A DNA stretch of 64,000 nt, taken from Marinoscillum furvescens DSM 4134 (GTDB lineage Bacteria > Bacteroidota > Bacteroidia > Cytophagales > Cyclobacteriaceae). The DNA lies in NCBI RefSeq assembly GCF_003386095.1, contig NZ_QREG01000016.1, positions 96,863 to 160,862 on the forward strand, given 5' to 3'. The translations under genes were made by a program, and so were the position numbers. Under the pieces are notes generated by a model that saw only the letters and a list, made by a program, of their open reading frames with translations, was not told the origin of the DNA and did no database searches. This document shows, piece after piece, positions 25,961-34,262 of the stretch (positions within the stretch are counted from its first letter, which is position 1; every line of letters begins with the position of its first letter).

Positions 25961-28756
25961 TTAATATGAAAGAGTAAGTCCAAGGGAAACGGTCTTCATC
26001 AAAAAGCCTTGAGATAGACCAGCAAATGGATTATCTGCATTGAAATCCGGGTCATCAGAAATAGACAATAAGTCTGTTCCCCGAACAAAGATCTGAAGGC
26101 CCGAGGCATTTCCTATTTTGCTTCTCACGGCTTCTGGAAAGGAATAGCTCAACTCGATATTTCGCATTGTGAAATAATAAGCATCCGTCATCCAGAAGGT
26201 AGAGCCCACATAGCTATGAGCAGAACCAGTGGCAGAGGTAAGCCTTGGATGAGTGGCATTTGGGTTTTCCGGGGTCCATCGGTTTAAAGCATTCGCCGCA
26301 TACTTTTGATCACCACGCCCTGTATAGGAGTTTAGACCATTTTTCAGTCGGTTGAATCCTGCTGCCCCCTGGCCCAGCACAAACAAGTTGAACCCTTTAT
26401 AACTTACGTTAAAGTTGAGTCCGAACAAATGACGGGGCAAGCTATTGCCGATCACTACACGATCGTCACTGTTAATAACACCATCACCTGTAACATCTCT
26501 GTATTTCAGATCACCCTCCTGCACATCACCACCAAGAGAGCTGATCACATTTACCTCGGCTGATGAGGTGTAAAACCCTTCAGACACATAGCCCAGAATA
26601 CGGTCAACTGGTTGGCCGTCTCTATGAAGGTGAGGCTCTGAAACTATGTCTCCGGTTTTTTCATAAACAGCTCTGGTATAGCTATAAAACCCTCCCAGCG
26701 AATAGTTTATATCTCCCGCATCACCAAAGTAAGTCAAGTCCACCTCAACTCCTCTATTGCTAATTTCGCCAAAATTCAACGTAGGAATATTCTGTATGCC
26801 TAAATAATCCGGATAGGCTGCAGAAACCTGCATAGGTATGTCTGAGCGATACTCGTTAAAGTAATTAAACTCCAAATTGAGGTGATCAAATAGTGTAGAG
26901 GTCACTCCCACGTTAAGCTCAGTGGCCACTTCAAACCCAAGGTTTGGATTACCGTACGTAGATACATCAAATGCTCCTTCGCTGTTGGTAGCTTGATCTG
27001 GTCCTAACAAAATAGCTCCAGCCCAATTGTAAGCTGTCCTATATCCAAAGAATGGTATATTGGAGTCATAGCCCATCTGACCATAGCTGGCTTTTACTTT
27101 AAGAAAATCAATAGCATCAATTGCCTTCAAAAAGCCTTCATTACTCGCCACCCAACCGATTCCGGCTGATGGGAACATCTGAAACCTGTTACCTTTTTCC
27201 AACCGATTGGTACCCATATAGGCTAGAGTAGCCTCTGCCACGTACTTCGAGTCAAAGCTGTAATTAACTTTAGCTCCATAGTTAAGGTTCTTCGATGGCT
27301 GATTGAGTCCACCTGCCTCACGGTTCTGAAAATTAAAGTTGGCCAGTATACTCAACTCATTCACGCCTTCTGTGAGGTCATAATTCAATGTGGAAATAAA
27401 CCCATAGTTCCTGTAAAGCTGATTACCATTTACGTTTTGATTGGATGTAGGGTCATTGGCACCATATTGATTTCCCTGGGTGTCAAATCGTGCGTACTGC
27501 TCTTGTTTCCCATACCTGAGTATAGAGTATGAATCTACTCCAATGGAATTTTCCCACGTTAGTCCGTTGATTCCAATGGCCGAAAAATCCATCAAGGATG
27601 AAGTCTTAATTTGAGAAATTCGAAATTCGTCTTTTACGTATCCAGCTCTCAACAGCTCCCCTTCGATATTTGTGGATCGCTCGGGACTCCACCCTAACCG
27701 ACCTTCTCCAATGTAAATCGGATACTCGTTTGGCCGGTGTGTACTTAATGTGGAAAAGAACCCAAGCCCAGACCAGTCTGTGTAGGTCAGTCTGTTTGAA
27801 GTAGTCAACTCTATCCGTGATGCCAGATCAAGCTTGAATGAAAGAAAGTTATTCATCGCAAAATCAAGATTCCCTCTTACATTGAAGCGGTTATACTGCG
27901 TTTCCTGACCTACAGCCTCCAGTCCATTTTCATTCACATAACCTGCAGAAATAAAATACCTGGTCTTATCCGTTGAATTGGTGTAAGTACCAAAGAATCG
28001 CTTAAAAGTTGTAAACTCTTTTAAGTATCGATCATAATAATCAACGTTAGGCAATGAATCATTGGGGCCGGCATTCCGATAAGCCTCGATCTGTTGAGGC
28101 GTATATATCGGATTTAACCCATTATTGGTCAATGACTCGTTATACAGTTCTGCATATTGCGCTGAGTTTAAAAACTCCGGAAGATGTGTTGGTCTTCTCA
28201 CACCATGTTCGGCACTAAATGTTTGCAGCTTTTGACCAGACTTACCTCGCTTTGTAGTCACTAGGATCACACCATTTGCCGCAGCTGCTCCATACAGTGC
28301 TTTTGCCGTTACATCCTTTAGCACTGTGATAGACTCAATTTCATAGTAATTGAGCATTTCCAATGCACGATTGGCAATTCCATCGATCACCACCATGGGT
28401 GCATTATTCCCCAATGTATGGTTTCCTCGTACCAACATGGTAGTACCATCAAGACCAGGACGTGAATTCCACTTTCTCATATTCAATCCTGCAGTCCTGC
28501 CAACAAGGGCATTTCTAACGTCTAAATCAGCCGTAGTAATCTGATTATTTGTAATCGTAGAAACCGCCCCTACAAGACGGTCCTTTGGTATTTCACTGAA
28601 AGGAAGTCTTACCTTTTCCTCGGGTGCCACAATAGAAGTGTCTTCCGGTTGTACCACTTCCTGTATTGCTTCGCCCTCTTGAGCTATACTATTACCCACC
28701 ATAGAAAAGAGGCAAATAGCAGCTACTATATATTCTTTTAATTTCATAAGATACAT
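25961..28756 (-). CDS. SusC-like TonB-dependent transporter lacking the N-terminal CarboxypepD_reg domain
   Basis: A 931-residue outer-membrane receptor; a start three codons in (28747) is also possible. After the signal peptide (ending NSIAQ) there is only a short linker (residues 25-50), then the plug: LPFSEIPKDRLVGAVSTIT, TMLVRGNHTLGNNAPMVVID and ITVLKDVTAKALYGAAAANG. The 22-strand barrel follows, ending in an aromatic-terminated strand (VSLGLTLSY). The other two SusC proteins here begin with the usual carboxypeptidase-regulatory-like domain (VQGVVT or VQGRVT region and FIGYKK), which is absent from this one. It lies 15 bases after the first SusD gene, so two SusC/SusD pairs are encoded in series. 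It should import oligosaccharides using TonB energy. Confidence 0.92.
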   Translation of the reverse strand: MYLMKLKEYIVAAICLFSMVGNSIAQEGEAIQEVVQPEDTSIVAPEEKVRLPFSEIPKDRLVGAVSTITNNQITTADLDVRNALVGRTAGLNMRKWNSRPGLDGTTMLVRGNHTLGNNAPMVVIDGIANRALEMLNYYEIESITVLKDVTAKALYGAAAANGVILVTTKRGKSGQKLQTFSAEHGVRRPTHLPEFLNSAQYAELYNESLTNNGLNPIYTPQQIEAYRNAGPNDSLPNVDYYDRYLKEFTTFKRFFGTYTNSTDKTRYFISAGYVNENGLEAVGQETQYNRFNVRGNLDFAMNNFLSFKLDLASRIELTTSNRLTYTDWSGLGFFSTLSTHRPNEYPIYIGEGRLGWSPERSTNIEGELLRAGYVKDEFRISQIKTSSLMDFSAIGINGLTWENSIGVDSYSILRYGKQEQYARFDTQGNQYGANDPTSNQNVNGNQLYRNYGFISTLNYDLTEGVNELSILANFNFQNREAGGLNQPSKNLNYGAKVNYSFDSKYVAEATLAYMGTNRLEKGNRFQMFPSAGIGWVASNEGFLKAIDAIDFLKVKASYGQMGYDSNIPFFGYRTAYNWAGAILLGPDQATNSEGAFDVSTYGNPNLGFEVATELNVGVTSTLFDHLNLEFNYFNEYRSDIPMQVSAAYPDYLGIQNIPTLNFGEISNRGVEVDLTYFGDAGDINYSLGGFYSYTRAVYEKTGDIVSEPHLHRDGQPVDRILGYVSEGFYTSSAEVNVISSLGGDVQEGDLKYRDVTGDGVINSDDRVVIGNSLPRHLFGLNFNVSYKGFNLFVLGQGAAGFNRLKNGLNSYTGRGDQKYAANALNRWTPENPNATHPRLTSATGSAHSYVGSTFWMTDAYYFTMRNIELSYSFPEAVRSKIGNASGLQIFVRGTDLLSISDDPDFNADNPFAGLSQGFLMKTVSLGLTLSY

Positions 28757-28771
28757 TGTTTTTTGCGCTAG

Positions 28772-30592
28772 TTACCAACCAGGACTTTGCGCCAGGTTAG
28801 GGTTATTTTGAACTTCAGCTTGAGGCAACGGATACCAGTAATGTTTATCCGTATACTGTCTGGCATTTTCAATTTCTGCTTTATCGTAAGTGAAATTGTC
28901 ACCATCTTTGGTAATCACTGCGTAATAAATATGCTGTAGCTCATCAAAAGCTCTCCATCTTCTTAAATCCTGAAAACGGTGCATCTCCTGATAAAGCTCA
29001 ACGGCACGTTCGTTTCTGATTCGCTCGCGGAACACATCAGCATTCACGGTATAATCAGCATGAATATCAGGCATTCCTACCCTATTTCTCACCACATTAA
29101 TGGCTTCTACGGCAGTCATGGTCATGCCTGCATGACTAATGGCTCCATTAGGCCCAACGAGCTCATTCGCAGCTTCTGCAAAGTCTAGATACAACTGAAC
29201 AAACCTGATGTGTGGCATCCGTCTTTGCTTCCCTACATTATCTACATTATTACATCCTTTCCAGAGGTGTTTTCTGGTGAAATAACCGGTCCATCTGCCC
29301 TGTTGGTTGGCATTATTCCATTGAGGTCCCCCTACCCAGGCTTCTACTTTAGTATCATTGTTGAAGAAGTAATCATCTCCATTTTTCCAGATAAACTCAT
29401 AGAACCTGGGGTCGCGATCCTCATAAGGATTCTGCGGATCATATTCTGGGCTATCTTCAATGGCTTTGGCGGCATTGCCATTGTCATAAATGTGCTCAAA
29501 CTTGTCTACCGCATTTTGAGTAGGTGCAGCATGAGCTGCCCAACCTCCTGCACCTGGAATGGCCCTCGGACGAAACATTCCAGCACCAACTACATTGGCA
29601 TTCCCCTGGTTATCCCAGTATTCCTGGGGTGGTCCCCATAATGCTTCATCACTAATGAAATCATTGTCACTCCACCAGTTTTCCATATATTCTGACCAGG
29701 GGTACATTCGGTAATAGCCTGAGTTTTGCGCAGTTTGGATGGCCTCCAGAGAGGCTTCCGCTGCACGCTGCAAGTATTCGTCATTGTAAGCCTCCACGCC
29801 ATTGTCGAGCAGGTTCATATTAGGACTAGCTGCATATAGCAAAGCCATAGATCTAATCGCCATAGCCGAGGTTTTAGTAGCTCTTCCTTCAAAATCACCT
29901 GTCCATTTTTCCGGCAGCAGATTAGCAGCAGTTTCCAGCTCTGACACGATCCAGTCGGTCATCACATCATACCGCTCTCGCTCAGCCAGGAATGGTTCGT
30001 TGGGGTCCATAGGCACATCAATAATTACCAAAGGCCCGTATCTACGAATCAATTCAAAATGAAACCAGGCTCTTAAAAGTCTGAATTCCCCCTCCATGTA
30101 ATCTTTGATCTGGTCTCCGGTAATGCCTCCGGGTAACTGCGGCACCTCCTCTATCTCCCGAATGGTTTCGTACTCATCCAAGGCAATGTTGGCCAGCCGT
30201 ATTCCTACAACAGCAAGGCCACCGACGGTTACTCCTTTTCGTCGCAACTGTCCACCACCGCCATCGTTGTACTGAAAGCCCATTTCTCTCCAGGTCCAGT
30301 CCAGCCAGTTTCCTGTATGAGCATTGGTAGAGTGCGGTCCGTTAGCGTGTACAGGCTGGCATTCGTCGCTGTAAACCCCCACAGGCCCACTCCAATCATC
30401 TCTACCAGCAATGTAATTGTGTACACTCCAGTAAGTAACACCGAGCACTTTATTTACAGACTCGTAGTTCGTAAACACTCGATCTTTGGTGATCTCGTTT
30501 TCAGGTACTGCATCCAAATACTCCTCACATGAATAAGAGGAGAGGACCAGCATCACTATCAGTATTTTATATAAATATTTTCTTACTCTCAT
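28772..30592 (-). CDS. SusD-like nutrient-binding lipoprotein
   Basis: A 606-residue SusD/RagB protein with lipobox SYSC (C22), then EYLDAVPENEITKDRVFTNYESVNKVLGV. Family marks include FRLLRAWFHFELIRRYGPLVII near residue 175, RFVQLYLDFAEAANELVGPNG, AINVVRNRVGMPDI and RNERAVELYQEMHRFQDLRRW near residue 545, and the end pattern PNLAQSPGW. It partners the SusC encoded 21 bases upstream. The product is expected on the outer-membrane surface as the lid of that transporter. It is rich in Trp/Tyr, as is usual for sugar-binding SusD proteins. The two SusD proteins of this operon are strongly diverged, so they probably select different ligands. Confidence 0.93.
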   Translation of the reverse strand: MRVRKYLYKILIVMLVLSSYSCEEYLDAVPENEITKDRVFTNYESVNKVLGVTYWSVHNYIAGRDDWSGPVGVYSDECQPVHANGPHSTNAHTGNWLDWTWREMGFQYNDGGGGQLRRKGVTVGGLAVVGIRLANIALDEYETIREIEEVPQLPGGITGDQIKDYMEGEFRLLRAWFHFELIRRYGPLVIIDVPMDPNEPFLAERERYDVMTDWIVSELETAANLLPEKWTGDFEGRATKTSAMAIRSMALLYAASPNMNLLDNGVEAYNDEYLQRAAEASLEAIQTAQNSGYYRMYPWSEYMENWWSDNDFISDEALWGPPQEYWDNQGNANVVGAGMFRPRAIPGAGGWAAHAAPTQNAVDKFEHIYDNGNAAKAIEDSPEYDPQNPYEDRDPRFYEFIWKNGDDYFFNNDTKVEAWVGGPQWNNANQQGRWTGYFTRKHLWKGCNNVDNVGKQRRMPHIRFVQLYLDFAEAANELVGPNGAISHAGMTMTAVEAINVVRNRVGMPDIHADYTVNADVFRERIRNERAVELYQEMHRFQDLRRWRAFDELQHIYYAVITKDGDNFTYDKAEIENARQYTDKHYWYPLPQAEVQNNPNLAQSPGW

Positions 30593-30613
30593 GATTCATT
30601 CTTTTCGTAAGTA

Positions 30614-33600
30614 TTAAAATGAAATTCTGGTCCCAACATTATATCTTCTCGAAATGGGATATACCTGAAGGTTTCTAGACTCAGGATCTACCTCTGGTGG
30701 GATCTTTGTCCATGTCCATAAATTATTACCGTTTACATAGACCTGAAATCTGTCAAAAAACCTCAGGTACCTGAATTTGGCAACCGGCAATTCGTAAGAA
30801 ATCTCGGCTGTTCTCAAGCGTATGAAATCAGCGTCTCGGATGGAGTAAGTTGTAGGATTTCTGTTTGCCTTATTATGGTTATTGTTGATGCGTCGGACAG
30901 GTGCTTTTGCATCCAGATTGTCGGGGGTCCAGCTGTCCATGGCTTCCGTATTGTTTAGCTGATAACCAAACGTAGAAGAGGTCTCATCTGACCACAGGTA
31001 GTTAAAAGACAAGTTTTTGTAGACACCATCTACTCCCGTGAAATTTACCGAAGCAGCAAATCCCTTAAAGACGATTCCACCTGAGAAAGCATAAGAAGTG
31101 GCCTGATACCCAACACCTATGGGCACTCTGTCCAGATCGGTAATTATACCGTCACCATTATAGTCGACAAACCGAAAATCTCCTGGTATAAGCTGTGGTT
31201 CCCAACTAGATGCGGTGGAGTTGTAAACATCATCCCAACTATTTAAATGATCTGCTACAATCAACCCGGTCTGTACGCCAATTGGTTTTCCAGCTTCTTT
31301 CTGATACTCGGGTCTGCCCTGAGGGTCGTCTCGGGTAATTACACGGTTTTCTGAGAAACTGTAGTTACCTCGTACCCAGTATCTAAATTCTGAGTTTAGT
31401 ACCTGCTCCCATCGCAAGTCAAATTCAATCCCGTGATTCTTGGTTTTACCGCTAGTGGCTATTGGGTCCGTTCGATATCCGGCCAGCACACTGGATGTCT
31501 CACTTCTTTTAAACTGTAGGTTTTCTCTTTTTTCGTCAAACAAATCAGTGGTCAAAGTCAGCTGACTATTAAAGAAACCAAGCTCAATACCAATGTTTTG
31601 TTTGGTACTGTTTTCCCATGTTGCATCCAGGTTTGGTATTCTGGCCTCGGTAATTTTCCCGCCGAGCACCTCTCTGTTCTGCCCAAAAAACACATGATAA
31701 AACGCGCGATTATCTTCTGTATACGTCGCTCGATAGCTCCAGGCCTGGAATGATTTATCAATTCCTACCTGACCATAGGAGTATCTAAATTTGACCAAAT
31801 CCAGCCAACCTCCTTTTATGGTTTCCATAAATGGCTCATTGGTGAGTATCCACCCGGCGGCCATGGATGGAAAGAATCCAAAACGCTTGCCCGCAGCAAA
31901 CTTATCACTACCCATATAGGAGCCATTCGCTTCTAAAAAGTATCTTTCGTCAAAATTATAGGTTACTCGTCCTACCCAACTTTCACGGTGTGTAGGAAAG
32001 CTGGCTGCACCATTTCTATCTTCCTGCCTGTAAAACAAGGCCAGTCCACCCAGGTTGTGCTTGCCAAAAGTCCTCTGATAGTTAAAAGATCCTTCATAGT
32101 AAAGTCTCTGACTATAGCTTGTAAGCGATTCTCCCTGCAGTACTGGAGGGGTCTGAACCGCCTGCGGGCCATTAAAGGGCTCCAGCCCCAATTCAATCAC
32201 CTCTCCTGTCTCCTCATTAATGACAGTGTTGTTTCTGTTTCGGATGTAATAGAGTTGACTATAGTTCAACGCCTGCTGATACTGCGTGTAATTGTTGTAC
32301 GATAATTTTGCGTTGAAAGAAAGACCGGGAACAAGTGCCTTCAAGTCCTGTCTCACAATTAAGTCTGTCCAGGTTCTTGCAGCTTTTTTAGATATTTGCC
32401 CACTTCGTTCAAACAAGCCTCGATAGTTAGTAGGAATAGATGAACCTTCCTCTCTGGTCCATTCTCCCGTGGAGTACCGAATCGGTACCATGGCCGCTGA
32501 GCTGAACAGTCTTTGCAGTGTTAGGTTGCTATTGTTCTCATTAAACCCTTTAGCTCCTCCCGAGGCAGTGCCTGGGTTTCCATTCCAGTTGGTAATTTGA
32601 TTTGACAGCTTTACATCAACCTTTGTGGTTTTTGTAAGGTTGAAGGTCATGTTCTGTCTGAAATTATAGCGCTTTTGCCATGTCCTTGGATCAAACTCTG
32701 GCTGCTTGTCGATATCAAATACATCGCCATCATAATTGTAGCCGATGGATGTGAAAAACGTCACAAAATCATTACCCCCGCTAAGGTTTATATTGTGACT
32801 TTGTGCAGTACCTGTACCAATCAAATCATCCACCCAAGTGGTGTAGCTGTATAAATCGGGATTTCTATTTGGGTCCTCCCACCTGGCAATTTCAGAGTCT
32901 GGAATGATCTGTCCGAATTGGCGGTCATTCATGCTGGCCTCATTAAAAGCCCTCATCGTTTCACCGATAGAGGCTATGTAATCCACGTTGGCTACAGGCT
33001 CTTTGAAGCCAAAATTTGCTGTATAGTTTACCTTTACCCTACCTTTTACTCCATTTTTGGTAGTGACGATGATTGCCCCATTACCTGCACGTGAACCGTA
33101 TACCGCCGTTGCAGATGCATCTTTCAGTACAGTAATTGATTTGATTTCATTGGGATCTATATTGTTCATATCCCTTTCGATACCATCTACCAGTACAAGT
33201 GGAGAACTATTAGACCAGGTACTAAGCCCTCGAATAAGTATGTTCGATTGAGAAGCACCAGGAATTCCTGCATTCTGCTGAGTAGTGACCCCCGGCATCA
33301 AACCTGCAAGGGCTTCACTTACGGTCGTGACACCACCTGCCTGAGTTACCTTCTTGCCATCAGTGGAGGCAATTGACCCGACTACACTTTGCTTCTTTTG
33401 TGTGCCAAAACCAACCACCACTACTTCATCAAGAGCCTGCACATCGACCTGCATGGTCACATTTACTGTACTCCTTCCATTCAGTTTTATCAGTTGCTTC
33501 TTGTATCCAATAAAACTCAATTCAAGCGTTACGTTTTCATTAGGAACTGTAAGCTTAAAGTTCCCGTCAAGATCAGTAATAGTGCCATCTCCAGTACCCT

Positions 33601-33772
33601 GTACCACAATGGCTACCCCGGGTAACCCTTCGGTGCCGTTTTCGTCCGTGACTCTACCCTGAACGATGTGCTGAGCCCAACCACCATAGCAGAGTAGCAT
33701 CATTACCATCAATGCCAGTATCCTTCCATACGGAATTGATGTTCGTTTTACATCTGGTAAGTTTTCTTTCAT
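30614..33772 (-). CDS. SusC-like TonB-dependent transporter (first gene of uptake operon)
   Basis: A 1052-residue outer-membrane transporter when started at ATG 33772. The upstream in-frame start at 33832 would overlap the likely -7 promoter element (33830-33837), so the inner start is preferred. The signal peptide ends near CYGGWAQ. The CarboxypepD_reg-like domain (VQGRVTDENGTEGLPGVAI ... FIGYKKQLI) is followed by the TonB-box region (ALDEVVVVGFGTQKKQSVVGS), the plug (SNILIRGLSTWSNSSPLVLVD, ITVLKDASATAVYGSRAGNG) and the barrel ending YNVGTRISF. It imports oligosaccharides with the SusD encoded downstream. The upstream region carries repeats shared with the other susC promoter, implying control by the hybrid regulator at 46259. 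Confidence 0.94.
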   Translation of the reverse strand: MKENLPDVKRTSIPYGRILALMVMMLLCYGGWAQHIVQGRVTDENGTEGLPGVAIVVQGTGDGTITDLDGNFKLTVPNENVTLELSFIGYKKQLIKLNGRSTVNVTMQVDVQALDEVVVVGFGTQKKQSVVGSIASTDGKKVTQAGGVTTVSEALAGLMPGVTTQQNAGIPGASQSNILIRGLSTWSNSSPLVLVDGIERDMNNIDPNEIKSITVLKDASATAVYGSRAGNGAIIVTTKNGVKGRVKVNYTANFGFKEPVANVDYIASIGETMRAFNEASMNDRQFGQIIPDSEIARWEDPNRNPDLYSYTTWVDDLIGTGTAQSHNINLSGGNDFVTFFTSIGYNYDGDVFDIDKQPEFDPRTWQKRYNFRQNMTFNLTKTTKVDVKLSNQITNWNGNPGTASGGAKGFNENNSNLTLQRLFSSAAMVPIRYSTGEWTREEGSSIPTNYRGLFERSGQISKKAARTWTDLIVRQDLKALVPGLSFNAKLSYNNYTQYQQALNYSQLYYIRNRNNTVINEETGEVIELGLEPFNGPQAVQTPPVLQGESLTSYSQRLYYEGSFNYQRTFGKHNLGGLALFYRQEDRNGAASFPTHRESWVGRVTYNFDERYFLEANGSYMGSDKFAAGKRFGFFPSMAAGWILTNEPFMETIKGGWLDLVKFRYSYGQVGIDKSFQAWSYRATYTEDNRAFYHVFFGQNREVLGGKITEARIPNLDATWENSTKQNIGIELGFFNSQLTLTTDLFDEKRENLQFKRSETSSVLAGYRTDPIATSGKTKNHGIEFDLRWEQVLNSEFRYWVRGNYSFSENRVITRDDPQGRPEYQKEAGKPIGVQTGLIVADHLNSWDDVYNSTASSWEPQLIPGDFRFVDYNGDGIITDLDRVPIGVGYQATSYAFSGGIVFKGFAASVNFTGVDGVYKNLSFNYLWSDETSSTFGYQLNNTEAMDSWTPDNLDAKAPVRRINNNHNKANRNPTTYSIRDADFIRLRTAEISYELPVAKFRYLRFFDRFQVYVNGNNLWTWTKIPPEVDPESRNLQVYPISRRYNVGTRISF

Positions 33773-33829
33773 GTTAGTATAGTTTGATGATTTGCAATCA
33801 TGACGATTAATGGGGGAATCGACGTAAAT

Positions 33830-33837
33830 CAAAACTA
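33830..33837 (-). promoter_or_regulatory. Candidate -7 promoter element (TAGTTTTG) of first susC
   Basis: The minus strand reads TAGTTTTG, an exact match to the Bacteroidota -7 consensus TAnnTTTG, about 58 bases before the preferred ATG at 33772. No TTTG -33 element is found at normal spacing, which fits an activator-dependent promoter. Confidence 0.45.
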
Positions 33838-33857
33838 TGGAGCCCTCGAAGGGAGAA

Positions 33858-33912
33858 GGGGTTCATTTTTATTACAAAAGCGGGAGTACAGTTATTGTAC
33901 AGGGGGGTATTT
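33858..33912 (-). promoter_or_regulatory. Candidate activator-binding repeats of first susC promoter
   Basis: G-runs end at 33861, 33884 and 33907, exactly 23 bases apart. The best copy, 33898-33912, reads AAATACCCCCCTGTA on the minus strand. The copies end 24, 47 and 70 bases upstream of the -7 box. The same motif stands 69 bases from the -7 box of the other susC promoter. Confidence 0.5.
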
Positions 33913-33989
33913 CCTTTTCTCGAGGGAGGTCATTCGGTAAAAAACCTGCCTAATCAACGTAAAAAAGGGGTTTTGCTAAATACTCAAAA

Positions 33990-34042
33990 TACACCCCATA
34001 AAATGCGTAATTACTATTTTCGTCACGCATTTTACAGGTGTA
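33990..34042. repeat. Inverted repeat with 18-19-base arms, candidate operator
   Basis: The core arms TAAAATGCGT (33999-34008) and ACGCATTTTA (34025-34034) are perfect inverted copies with a 16-base spacer. TACACC outside the left arm (33990-33995) is matched by GGTGTA outside the right arm (34037-34042), extending the symmetry. There is no adjacent T-run in the direction of transcription, so a protein-binding site is more likely than a terminator. Confidence 0.55.
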
Positions 34043-34262
34043 ATTATGAATTTTAAATTAAAAAAATAAGAAAAGGAGGTACCACTTACTAAAGACTCAC
34101 AAGGATTTGCTGCCAAAATCTAATCATATACTGGTGTTCAATGGCTTCTGCAGAAGTAATGAACAGGTATTTATCACTTTATAATCTTGTGTGTGAGGGG
34201 GAATGGGCTACTAGTCATAAACAATCTTAACTGGCAGACTGGGCAACACGCAGCACTACTTA

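Larger units (their letters stand above)
33773..34262. promoter_or_regulatory. 490-bp regulatory region upstream of the first susC
   Basis: No gene is visible in this AT-rich stretch. It holds three separate signals listed individually: a -7 element, a phased G-run/TATTT repeat, and a long-armed inverted repeat. The part from 34043 to 34262, nearest the upstream beta-helix gene, shows nothing further; no clear terminator for that gene was found. Confidence 0.6.

Noticed and set aside
33773..33832. Upstream start codon of the first susC at 33832
   Set aside because: It would place the likely -7 promoter element inside the coding region and adds 20 residues with no signal-peptide character.
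34071..34083. AAGGAGGT, a perfect Shine-Dalgarno-like sequence on the plus strand, with a similar one near 20066
   Set aside because: No reading frame follows at a suitable distance in either place, and these bacteria rarely use such sites, so they are taken as chance.
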